Part shown: piece after piece, positions 38,111 to 47,846 of the stretch
How positions within the stretch are numbered: position 1 is the first letter of the stretch
Layout of the letters: each line of letters starts with the position of its first letter
Origin: Mesostigma viride
Lineage: Eukaryota; Streptophyta; Mesostigmatophyceae; Mesostigmatales; Mesostigmataceae
Direction of reading: 5' to 3'
Assembly: GCA_009746045.1 (NCBI GenBank)
Contig: RPFO01000165.1
Location: forward strand, 2,457,521 to 2,521,520
Length of the DNA stretch: 64,000 nucleotides
Made by a program: the position numbers and the translations under genes
The notes under the pieces: generated by a model
Seen by the model: the letters and a program-made list of their open reading frames with translations, nothing else
What the model was told of the DNA's origin: nothing
Databases searched by the model: none

Positions 38111-38764
38111 ATTTGCACAGCAACTCGTCAGCAGAGCTTGTGAGCTCCTGGTCCTTGCCGGCTGGAATGACCCAAGGCTGCTGGCTAGCAACCTTTATCC
38201 TCACACCAGGCCTACGACCCTCGATAGGCTCGCCACTCGTCGTGACGACCAAGGTTCGTGTGTGAAGACGCTCGTTGCCTCGTTGAGCCTCGAGCTATAT
38301 GCAACCTCGTTCCATCCTTGTTCCTCGGTCATGAGCAACGCTGGGCAACGCTACATTGCCAGAGCCTCGTATCGCTGCCTTGCATCCTCGTTGCAGGCAG
38401 CATACAGGAATCTCTGGCTATCCTGTGTCTAGGACAGCACAGGACCTGCCACAGTCCTGCAAGGACTTACATCCTTGCAGACCTGCTGGCTGGTTACTGG
38501 CTTCTACTAGCCACAGTACCGTTGAGCCCTCAGTACACTGTGTCCCAGTCACGTGAGAGTCCAGGCTAAGCCTGTGCAGGCACGGCCTGCCACGTGTCCT
38601 GTCCACTATGTCCTGAGTGTGCACCGCCCTCGCCCACCGGTCGGCAGTACTTCGGGACTTGATAACTTTCTAGTCCCTTGTCTGTTCTAGGCGGTTGACA
38701 CGGCGTTGGAAAGGTCTCCTCAACCTGCATCCATCTAGCACATTGGTGCCCCAATATGCTAACT
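38111..38764 (-). repeat. X LTR shared by X1 (5') and X2 (3')
   Basis: 654 bp, nearly the same as 2365-3022. It begins AGTTAG on the minus strand at 38764; the right boundary was set by alignment to X'. It joins X2 pol to X1 ORF1, so the array repeats through the LTR. Confidence 0.8.
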
Positions 38765-39698
38765 CCAACCCTTTCTTGTTTTGGAGCTTGGACCAGCCTG
38801 AGAACCTATCAGCCACTGTCCCCACAAGCCTTGAACATCTGATCCCTCCCAGAGACCAGACCTGCCTTTTCTTTTGGAACCTGAGGTGCCTCCAAATATT
38901 AGCTAGGCCTGCTCATTGGTTCAAAGGTTGCCCTCTGACCCACATGACATCCCAACCCTTTCTTTGGGAACCTGGTGTAGATTAAAGTTAGGTCTTCACT
39001 TAGTCAGAGGAGTTTGGATAGAGGAGTCCATGAACGTACTATTGTGAGTTCCTGGTCATCCAGTTATCACAGGCGCCCGTTCATATGGCGCCCGCCACGG
39101 AGCCTCCTTTATCTTTTAAATCCTTCCAAAGACTGAGAGAGCCCTGACAAATGTTAGCCAACACATGGGGAGCCCATGTCCTCACTGAGTCTCACTCAGG
39201 ATTCATACATGCCAGGCTGAGGTCAGCTGGGGAATCGAACCCCACCCCATATCCTCCAGGTTTGGATCAGCTCCTGGAACTGAGCATCACAAACAACAAG
39301 ACATGACAATAACAAGATTATATTTTATTATAAAGAAGTATAACCCATAGTGAGGCCCCTGGCAACCACGTCCAACATGGTCACACAACCAGGGATTTTA
39401 TTAGCATGCAACAGGTTGGTTACAGAGAATATATACAAATGTACAGCAACCTGTTAGAGCCAACACTTGGGCTGCCCTTGCAGGGTCCATTCCATGAAGA
39501 CCCAAGGCCCATTACAAAGTCCTTAAGACTCTTCTGCAGCTCCATGACAGAGCCAGGCGAAATTCTCAGCCAGGGGAGTGACTCCACCCTGACCCCTGTC
39601 CAGCAGAGTGTGTCTGAACTCTGAAGGACCTGCTGTCAGCCACCACGTGGCTGCCCAGCCCACTGGGATGCCTCCCACCTAGAGCAAGGCTGTTTGGT
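38765..39698 (-). other. X2 3' untranslated region
   Basis: Counterpart of 3023-3983, with the polypurine tract at its left edge, the primer-complement decamer, the tRNA-like T-arm (about 39230-39245) and the CCAGG...CCTGG hairpin. A few substitutions separate it from the X1 copy. No gene is seen. Confidence 0.6.
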
Positions 39699-42600
39699 CT
39701 ACTCTGGCCCTCCCCCCTTGGAGGCCATGAGCCCACGAAGCAAAGGGTATTGCAGCTCAGCCTTCTCCTCCAGCTTGGTGAGAGCATCTGCAGGGTTGTC
39801 CACGCCAGCCACATGTTCAATGTTAGCTAAGCAAGACATTTCCTTGAGCAACAAATAATCAAGGTCCCTGCTCCTGGCCAGCTGCCTGTGCACAAACTGC
39901 ACCATGCCCATGCTGTCAGTTCTTACCAGTGTGTGCATCTGCAACCGACAGGAAGCCACTTGACATAGCTGGTAAAATAGCTCCCTCAAGTAAAGAGCAG
40001 TATGAAGCCCTTCACAGATTGCCCTGCACTCAGCAATGTCACTGCTGGGAGTTACCCTGTTCTGCAACCGACTGTACCAGCAGACCAGAGAGGACTGTTC
40101 CTGCACCAGGGATATTAATGCTGCTGCACGGCCCCTGACCTCTGTGACCTTCCTACTATCCATAGAACTGTCCACATAGAGCATCATGTCAAAAGGCCTG
40201 TACAAATCCAAAGGACCCAGCATGAGAGGGGGAGACATGCGAACAGCCTCTACCACTCTCTCAGCACCCACCTCAACCAGTTGGGAATCGGTCAACCGAC
40301 TCAATACCAACAGGTCAGGAGCACAAATGCTGGCCAGCCATGCCAACATACCTCGTATTGTTGCACATCTGGCCTGGGTGATGGGCTCCTGCAAGGCATC
40401 TATGATCTGCTGAGGATAATCCTTACCACCCTCCAGCTGGATGGACCATGTACCCTGCTGTTGGACCAAGGTCGCCTGCATTCCACAAAACACCATGGGC
40501 TCATTCTCAACCATGTACTGGATCTTACCCAGTTCAAACCGTTTCTGGATCCTGGCCAGAGTCAACTCTTGCCAAGTGGGATGGCCCAGGAGATGCAGAT
40601 CATCACCATGCAGGGAGGCAAACGCTGGCAGCCCCTCATAGCTACCCTGAAACAGACAAGGATCAACTGGAGAGACTGAGAGACCACAGACAGACCTGAG
40701 GTACTTCTCCAAGCTCTTCCTCCAGATGATGGGACTCGATCTAAGGCCTTCCACGCCTTTGAGAATCCTCAAATACCTCGTCTTCAGCTCTGCCCTCCAC
40801 ACTGCAGGCACCTTAACAAAGAAAGGGGGTATTGTGCGCCAAGTATCCTGTGCTTCCTGCTGATCACCCTTAAGAAAAGCCCTCTTGAAATCTACCAACA
40901 CAGAGCTATAGGGTATCCCCTTCTGCAGAAAAGACAAATAAATGCACAACAAAATCCTCCATGTATCATGCAGCATCCCTGGTGTGTAAAGCTCCTCATC
41001 TGCTAACTGTCCAGTGCCATGGTACTCAGTCACAACTGGTCTAACATGTGGCACCTGCACGCCATCTACTTCCTTGAGCTTGAGGACAAACATCAATCTG
41101 AGCAGCTGGTGATCCTCCGGGAGGACATCCACAGGTTCTGCACAGTTGGCAACTATCCACTCATGCCCAGAAGCAACAAAGCCAAGAGTCCATGCCTTAG
41201 CCATCTTGGGGCTTTGCATCATCTCCACTAGCTTGCGCCAAGGTACAGGACTCGTTCCTGGGATCTGGTACCTCTGCACACCCAACTCACGTGGGTCAAA
41301 CGTAGTAGGGAGGATCAGCAGGTCCCCAGCAATGGGCTCCTTTGTATCAGGACCCTCTGCCTCTAGACCCCTCACAGCCCTTACAGCCACACTAAGACCC
41401 TGGGAATAGCGATATCTCTGCAAGGGAAGGCGGCCCTGCCCTTCTAATGCTAGCTCCTCAGAGGATATCCTCACCCCTGGTAAGCACAAGAAGTTCTGTC
41501 CTAGAATGGCAGGCCCCTGATACCCTTCAACCACACTGAACGTGGTGGGCACCCCCAGGATAGGCACACTCACTTCTCCCAAGATCTTCATGGACACATT
41601 TCCAGAGAAATCAGACACAGCTAGGCAGCTAGGGGATGACCACTGCAAGCCTGCAGCATCCTCTACCCTTAGAATGGACACCTGTGAGTTGGTATCCACC
41701 TCTAGTGCTGGTGCCCCACATGACCCCCATCCCGTGAGCTTAGATACCTTGGGATCACGCTTGCTGTTCTGCAGAGCTCGAATGATGTCCGCCATAAGCA
41801 GCCCCCTGGACTGTGGTGCAGCCCTGGCCACCTCTGGCCTTGTGACAGACGTCTCAGCAGACTCCTGCTCACCCTCATCCATCCAGGACAGACCATAGTC
41901 CAAGCATGGCGGGTTAGCATCTGCTGCCTGGCTCTCTTCCTGCTCATCTCCCTCCAAGGGAGGATCAGGGCCGTCTTCAGGCCAGATTGCAGTTGGCCTT
42001 CTCTCCTTGACGTGAGCCCAGGATAGCCTGTACACGTGCTTGGGATTACTCTCCAAAGCCACCAGACAAGAATGGTTAGCTTCATCAACATGGGTAACCT
42101 GCCCATCTTGCCACTTGCCACGCTTGCCTGGTAATGACGGTTCCTTCCACATCCTGACCCTCAGTCCCACCTGGGGCCTCAGCATTTTCCAACCCTTGTC
42201 CTTACGCCTCAATCTGGAAAACACCCTGTCTGCCTTCTTCAGGCAGGCTGCCACCACGTCCTGTGATAGCATTCCAAACTGCAATGCCAGGGGAGAGACT
42301 GCCACACCATCATAGTAATAGGTTACCCTGTGGTTAAGCTGCTCCTCAATCCCCTTACACCAAGCTGCTCGCTCTAGAGCTGATGCCACAACAGGCACAC
42401 TCCTAGCTGCTAGCACCACTGTTTTTACTTCACGTATAGATCTCTCTACAGCTCCCTGCTGCCCATGGGATTCCCTAGGGACCACTACCAACTTACAAGG
42501 AAGCTGGTCAGCCAGCTTGATCAAGCAGTCAAACTGCAAGTCAGCTTGCACCTTGGTGTACACCCCAAAGCCTGGCAACAAAGACTGGAGACCCATCAAC

Positions 42601-43292
42601 AGCTGATGCTCCTGCATTCCAGGAAGAATGGTCAGCAACCTATATCTGCTAAACCTATCCACCCCCACCAACAGATACATGCCCCTGATGTGTTGGATGT
42701 CCACCTGGATATCCCCCCGCTCTCTAGCAGGTTCTCTGGCATGGGACTGTGGGAGGCGAACAGCATTCTCCTGACAGACACAATTCTGAGCAGCTGCACT
42801 GCAGGCCTCTAGCAAAGGCTCCTTGCCAATCTTCCAAGCAAACATCTCTGCCTGCTTAGAGTGGCCAAAGATATGGTGTAGAGTGTTTCCAGCCTGAGCA
42901 TAGCTCAACCCCCTGTCAGCCTGGCTGCACAGAGAGGAACGTGACAAAGACTGTGTGCTTGGGATAGCACGACCCACCTGCTGTTCTCTTGCTCCAGGGA
43001 CCTCCTCCAAGGTAGCTCGGCTCCCAGAGCCAGCCCCGGTTCCCACAGAAGCTGCAGGTCCTTCCAGTCTGGCGGCTTGACTCCCAGAGCCAACCCCATC
43101 AACTGGAGACCCTGCACCTGCCACAGGCACAGGGAATTCCACTGCTGCAGCAGCGTTATTGCAATCATTGAGTGGAAGCACCTCATCATTCCCAACCCCT
43201 TGCTGCTGCACAAGAGGGACACCCCCATTACTATGTACAACTGTTCGTCCCACTAGGGGTGATTGACTATTTACAGGGGACAACATCTCAAG
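39699..43292 (-). CDS. pol: X2 pol: integrase, protease, RT, RNase H, intact
   Basis: About 1197 residues from the codon after the gag UGA. Integrase: LHHIFGHSK zinc region, QVDIQHIRGM, VQADLQFD, GQQGAVERS. Protease-like segment: VDTNSQVSIL and AILGQNFL. RT: FKRAFLKGD, LHGDDLHLLG. RNase H: LYVDSSMDSRK, SDIAECRAI, RTDSMGMV. It is collinear and clearly homologous with X' pol, confirming the order IN-PR-RT-RH in a second family. The end (GLMASKGGGPE) is the site where C1 entered the X1 copy. The protein is open while its own gag is frameshifted, the opposite of X1. Confidence 0.9.
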   Translation of the reverse strand, partial: LEMLSPVNSQSPLVGRTVVHSNGGVPLVQQQGVGNDEVLPLNDCNNAAAAVEFPVPVAGAGSPVDGVGSGSQAARLEGPAASVGTGAGSGSRATLEEVPGAREQQVGRAIPSTQSLSRSSLCSQADRGLSYAQAGNTLHHIFGHSKQAEMFAWKIGKEPLLEACSAAAQNCVCQENAVRLPQSHAREPARERGDIQVDIQHIRGMYLLVGVDRFSRYRLLTILPGMQEHQLLMGLQSLLPGFGVYTKVQADLQFDCLIKLADQLPCKLVVVPRESHGQQGAVERSIREVKTVVLAARSVPVVASALERAAWCKGIEEQLNHRVTYYYDGVAVSPLALQFGMLSQDVVAACLKKADRVFSRLRRKDKGWKMLRPQVGLRVRMWKEPSLPGKRGKWQDGQVTHVDEANHSCLVALESNPKHVYRLSWAHVKERRPTAIWPEDGPDPPLEGDEQEESQAADANPPCLDYGLSWMDEGEQESAETSVTRPEVARAAPQSRGLLMADIIRALQNSKRDPKVSKLTGWGSCGAPALEVDTNSQVSILRVEDAAGLQWSSPSCLAVSDFSGNVSMKILGEVSVPILGVPTTFSVVEGYQGPAILGQNFLCLPGVRISSEELALEGQGRLPLQRYRYSQGLSVAVRAVRGLEAEGPDTKEPIAGDLLILPTTFDPRELGVQRYQIPGTSPVPWRKLVEMMQSPKMAKAWTLGFVASGHEWIVANCAEPVDVLPEDHQLLRLMFVLKLKEVDGVQVPHVRPVVTEYHGTGQLADEELYTPGMLHDTWRILLCIYLSFLQKGIPYSSVLVDFKRAFLKGDQQEAQDTWRTIPPFFVKVPAVWRAELKTRYLRILKGVEGLRSSPIIWRKSLEKYLRSVCGLSVSPVDPCLFQGSYEGLPAFASLHGDDLHLLGHPTWQELTLARIQKRFELGKIQYMVENEPMVFCGMQATLVQQQGTWSIQLEGGKDYPQQIIDALQEPITQARCATIRGMLAWLASICAPDLLVLSRLTDSQLVEVGAERVVEAVRMSPPLMLGPLDLYRPFDMMLYVDSSMDSRKVTEVRGRAAALISLVQEQSSLVCWYSRLQNRVTPSSDIAECRAICEGLHTALYLRELFYQLCQVASCRLQMHTLVRTDSMGMVQFVHRQLARSRDLDYLLLKEMSCLANIEHVAGVDNPADALTKLEEKAELQYPLLRGLMASKGGGPE

Positions 43293-43295
43293 TCA
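43289..43295 (-). promoter_or_regulatory. X2 gag-pol UGA CUU G stop
   Basis: The in-frame TGA occupies 43293-43295 on the minus strand and is followed by CTTG. Downstream codons encode the conserved SPVNSQSPL block, as in X'. UGA followed by C is a leaky context. Confidence 0.55.
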
Positions 43296-44605
43296 TGGCT
43301 TACCCCCTTGGCCAGAGCCTGCTCCAGCAGACTTGGCCTGGTCTGGGCAGTCACGTCGCCAATGACCCGTCCTGCCACATCCAAAGCACTTGTCATCCTT
43401 CCCAGCAGCAGCCTTCTTCAGGCCACCCTGGTTCTGGCTGCTCTGACTGGCCTGGGTGCCCTGGCCCTGGCTCTTGCCTTGCCCTTGGCCACCCTTGTTC
43501 TGCTGACCACCCTGGTGACCACCAGCCTGCTGCTGACCCTTGCCTTTGGATCCCTGCTGCTGGCCCTTGCCACCCTGGTTACCATTCTGCCTGCGCCTGT
43601 TAGCCCTCTGACGCCTACTAGGCCTGGGATCTACCTGAGCACCCTGCCCAGGGGCATCACCATGGACCTGATGAGCGGAGGCTGAAGGGGCACCAGTCAC
43701 CTGGATTGCCTTGCAAGCAGCATTGTCAGATGGACGGATGTTAAATATAACCTTTTGCAAGGCTGTCCATGTCCCATCTGTCTGATCAGCAAACATCCTA
43801 GCTGCATTTCTCCCATCCACACTCAGCCCCATGCGATCCAGGAAGTAATCTGCTACTGCTCTGTCAGTCAGATTGAAGCCATGCTTGGCCCCCTTCTCCC
43901 TGATGCGTGTGAGCCGCTGCAGCTCCTCAGCTACCGTGCCCTTGATCTCAAAGGTATCATAGCTGAGCTTATAGTGATTGGTGAGGTTGAGTACCTTATC
44001 AGAGAACTCCTGACGTAGGCCCTCTAGGAACTGAGACCAAGTCAGCTTGTCCTTGACAGCTTGCCTAGCCTTGTCCCTCACACGCTCACTGGAATCCCTA
44101 TTAGTCGTGGATGTGTGGAATACCTGCACAAGGTTGACAGTGGGATCTACAGAGCAGGAAACTAGCTCCATATCCTCCAACCACTTGTCTATAGCTCTTC
44201 CTGTCCCACAGGAGGCTTGAGAGGCTTCTGGCCATTCATCACAGCCACAGCACTCATATGAGGTCTAGTCCCAGGCAACGCACGAGGGTCACTGCCAATG
44301 ACAGCAGCTCCTACAGGTGCTAATGGCGCAGGAACATTAGCTGCAGGAACACCAGACGCAGGCACACATGGTCTCTTACCAGGTGCTTGACGTTCAGCAT
44401 CGTTCTGGCCCTCCCCCGTCAGCACCACGCCGTCGGTTGGCCACCCTGCACGCTCCTCCCCTTGTGCCACCTCTTTCCTCTTCCGGTTGGAAGCCCTCCT
44501 GCCATTGACGCCCTCTGCCGTTGGGATCGCCTGTCCCTCTGGCACGACGTTGGCGGGGCCTCCCGTGTCTGCCCTTGCCTCACCCCCGCCATCCCCCGCT
44601 CCTGC
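43296..44605 (-). pseudogene. gag: X2 gag, frameshifted and cut by Y2
   Basis: Same protein as X1 gag with the capsid-like core and CFGCGRTGHWRRDC knuckle. A 2-base insertion near 44190 (CTATAGC against CTAGC) splits it between the basic N-terminal part and the core. Its first codons lie beyond Y2, outside the window. The C-terminus ends properly at the UGA shared with pol. Confidence 0.8.
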
Positions 44606-45741
44606 TGTCACGGACGCGAGCTATGTCATCCGGGCGCCCACTATGCACAAGACCGGTGACGTGCGCAAGGAATTTGTTTTCTACGCATTTTCGACAAAGG
44701 CTAGTGACCGGGGGGGACACTAGCACTTGCAGCATAAGAGCGGACGAAAGTGTACGTGCACGCGCGCCGGGCCAGGCACAGCTGGGCGCGCAGCACTGAC
44801 TTGAGCGGACGGCAGCACAAGTGTGCAGCGTCGAGAGGATCATACGCGTGTTAGTGGACAGCTGGAGCTGAAGCTGGACTGCTGGACTTCAACAGCGCCG
44901 AGGCTATTGACAGGCCAGGTGTCTTTGTGGTGTAGAATAGCGGGTCAACGTTATGAGGACTGGACAGAAAATGGAAAAGGACAATTTGCGGTGCGGAGCC
45001 AGATCGCTGGAATGAATGCGAAATCGCTGGCAGCCCTACAAAGGGATTTCTTCTAGAAAGGAACGATTAGACGCAATGTTTGCTGGGCCACTCACACGCA
45101 AGGTGTGAGCGTGCAGATTGTCTGAAGGATATTATGCTTCGACCTTGCTGGACGTGACTCAATGTCGGACATTCCCAGGGACAGAAATGCCGGAGCCTCT
45201 AGGAGATGAGATCGGCAACAGGGTAGCAATTTAGATTTGTCGGGATGCCTTCCTGCTTTTGTTGGCATGTGTGGTAGAAAGCCAGGACGGCAACTGGAAT
45301 GCGGTTTCTATTCGCATGGTTCAGGCAGCAAGATAGTTTTGGCATTCCTGGCTGGACTGACAAGTGTGGCGTGTGTCATGCGTGTGGCATGACGAATGGT
45401 TTGGTTCATAGTCGAAGAGGACTCTCACGCAGCGTGTAGTCTCTTCGAGTCTCTCGTTAGTGGCCTTCGTGTTTCTCCCTTTCCTTGGGAGCAAGGCCGG
45501 TAGCATGTCATGGAGCGCTGCCTAACTGCGGGCTCGTGAGCATGGAGTGCATCGATATTGAGACTATCAACGTGTTGTAATTGTATTAACTTTCTCAATA
45601 AACTCCGCATGTGCGGCTTCATCATCAGACTGTGCAAAGTGTGTGTTTTGAAAGCATTATTCTATAGCAGGGGAGGCAATAAGGTGGTTATCAGGCACGA
45701 GGGACAGTTCCTTGTCCTCGGCTGAGAGCCCTCCTTTCTTT
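44606..45741 (+). repeat. Y2 segment A1
   Basis: 1136 bp, the same as A2 of Y1. It contains the presumed RNA start and AATAAA, and is followed directly by the self-complementary primer site ACTCGAAGAGACTAC (45742-45756). Confidence 0.85.
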
Positions 45742-45756
45742 ACTCGAAGAGACTAC
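45742..45756 (+). promoter_or_regulatory. Self-complementary primer-binding site of Y2
   Basis: Same 15 bases as in Y1, abutting A1 and exactly complementary to GTAGTCTCTTCGAGT within A1. Confidence 0.65.
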
Positions 45757-46037
45757 CCGGTAGTCTGCTTCCTTCTGTTCGAAGCCAAGACGTTGGCTTT
45801 AGTGTTTAGCAACCATCAGCAGTACAGGGAACGGCCTGGCTGACAGTTTGTAAAGGAAGTGTCTTGAGACAGATTTTAAGAAAATAGAACTAGCCAGAAT
45901 TTGCTGGCTCTTGTCTTTTTCTGGCAGGCTAGTCGAGTCGTTATCCTTGACACCTGTTATAAAGCCTTTGGTTGTTGCTTCTTCTCAGCGAAACCTAGGC
46001 TTGTTGGTTCTTGTTTTGCCCATCGGTCAGCTGGTGC

Positions 46038-47846
46038 ATGCCACTGACGCGAGCGCAGACTCGAGCCATGGCAGATGCAAATAGAGCAGATGCCGACACG
46101 TCCGCTCCGGGGTCGAATGGCGGGATTCCTCCCGCCGTACCCGCAGTGGGTGAGAGTCGCGACCAAGAAGCGCCGCTGAGTATGGTGGCGCTGTTCGCGC
46201 AGATGCAAGCGCAGATGCAGCAACAGTCGCAACAGTTGCAGCAGCAATTGGCGCTGCAGATGCGGGAAGTGACCGACAGATTGGTGGCCGTAGAGGGTCG
46301 TCATCTGCAGTCCACACCATGGGACGGGCAGGCATCGATGCCGGGCCCCAGTGGTGTTGCCGCGGAGCCGAGGGAGCGGGACCAGCCGCCAACCTCAGGT
46401 AATGCGGCGGGAAGGGCTTCGATGGAACCGGGGGTTTTGGCTGGGTCGCTAACCCAACACGACTTGCTTGGTGAGGCGGATGGTCAGCCACGGGGCGAGT
46501 ATACGCTGGCGCCCAGGCGCCTGCCTTTCGATCAAGCGCGAGACGGATTGCACGAGGAGAACGGGGCAGGGCTGGCGCGCGCGATGGACCCACACAGGGG
46601 TGCACCAGGACGCATGCTGCCAGGCGGGGCCTCAATTCCGTTTGGGCGAGGCGGTGGGGCGCTGACCGGCGGGTCGACTGCACGGTGGTCAAGTGTGCCA
46701 ATCGGGCGCATTCCGCCCATGGAGGACATAACCACGCCGCTGGCTTTCCGAGTACGGGAGGCAGCACGACCAAGCACGCTGGCGCAGGGACGCGCAGCTC
46801 AGCGACCGCCGGAGGATGCCGATGGGGTGCAGTACCCGCAAAGGGTGCGCCTCATACCGGAAGGCGCGAAGATGCCCACCCTACCACGGGTGGACATGCG
46901 CGAGAAGTTCTCCACAACCGGCAATCTGGCCACGCTGGCGCAGGCCTACAACGCGTACAAGTCATGGATTGATCTGCAATACATGACTACGCAAGGCGCT
47001 GTAATGCATGAGTTTGTGATGAACAACATGCATTTTTTCTTTCACGGCCTTACGCTGAGGCGAGTGGCTAGGCTGGTGGAGCAGTGGAGAGAGGTCTCGC
47101 TGTACACGCGTCACACGGACGTGTGGTTCGGCTTCGACGGGCGTGGCCAGCCCGACTATGACAACATCATGTATGGTGTCGACCCTGCCGAGGAACTGTG
47201 GGGCCTCCTTCGCCAGGAATACCCGGTGGAGACCATCAAGGCAGAGCGTGAGTGGCGCAGTTTCAAGATAGCCGAGGGTGAAACCCCGGAGCAATCTTAC
47301 GAGCGCCTCATGGAGTTCGCCGGCGAAGTGGAGGACTGGTCCGAAAAGCTGGCGTGTCAGAAATGGCTGCAAGCGCTAGGCTCCAAGGAGATGGAGCTGC
47401 CCACGCCGCCCAACGGCCAGCCGTGGCGATTGCGGTCACTGTGCATTGAGGTCAGGGCCATGATGCGACGACACGCGCAAGGCCGGATCTCGGTAAGCAC
47501 GGTGGTGGCCGAGCTGCAGGCCAAGGTCGACGCGCTGACCAAGGCCAAGTCGGGTGAGTCGTCTGCCACAAGACAAGCGCGCCCGCAAGGCGGCCACGGT
47601 GCTAGCAGGAACCAAGGGGGGTCTCGCAACGCCTCATCGCATGATGCAACCCAGGGTAACGCCGCTGGCGGCAACAAAGACGCTGCCGCCCCGACGCGAG
47701 CTGGGGGGGCACGTCCTCACAGACGGGTACTAGGACGGATGCGCGCAAATCGGGCTGCTTCCTTTGCGACAAGGATGGGCACCTTAGTCGCGAGTGTCCA
47801 AGCCGCTGCACGAAGCCGCATGGGGCAGACACGAAGTGGCACCTGA
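46038..47846 (+). CDS. gag: Y2 gag
   Basis: About 602 residues from ATG 46038, one shorter than Y1 gag (small change in the Gln-rich segment). It has the same capsid-like core and Arg-rich end. The CCHC knuckle is again in the -1 frame (from about 47756) after a G7 run at 47703-47709. The stop TGA overlaps the pol ATG as TGATG, which would also allow stop-restart translation. Confidence 0.8.
   Translation: MPLTRAQTRAMADANRADADTSAPGSNGGIPPAVPAVGESRDQEAPLSMVALFAQMQAQMQQQSQQLQQQLALQMREVTDRLVAVEGRHLQSTPWDGQASMPGPSGVAAEPRERDQPPTSGNAAGRASMEPGVLAGSLTQHDLLGEADGQPRGEYTLAPRRLPFDQARDGLHEENGAGLARAMDPHRGAPGRMLPGGASIPFGRGGGALTGGSTARWSSVPIGRIPPMEDITTPLAFRVREAARPSTLAQGRAAQRPPEDADGVQYPQRVRLIPEGAKMPTLPRVDMREKFSTTGNLATLAQAYNAYKSWIDLQYMTTQGAVMHEFVMNNMHFFFHGLTLRRVARLVEQWREVSLYTRHTDVWFGFDGRGQPDYDNIMYGVDPAEELWGLLRQEYPVETIKAEREWRSFKIAEGETPEQSYERLMEFAGEVEDWSEKLACQKWLQALGSKEMELPTPPNGQPWRLRSLCIEVRAMMRRHAQGRISVSTVVAELQAKVDALTKAKSGESSATRQARPQGGHGASRNQGGSRNASSHDATQGNAAGGNKDAAAPTRAGGARPHRRVLGRMRANRAASFATRMGTLVASVQAAARSRMGQTRSGT

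Noticed and set aside
36854-44603. X as a circularly permuted insertion inside a Y LTR
   Set aside because: Taking X as the host with shared LTRs and Y as the insert explains the CTGC duplication, restores gag in frame and needs no permutation.
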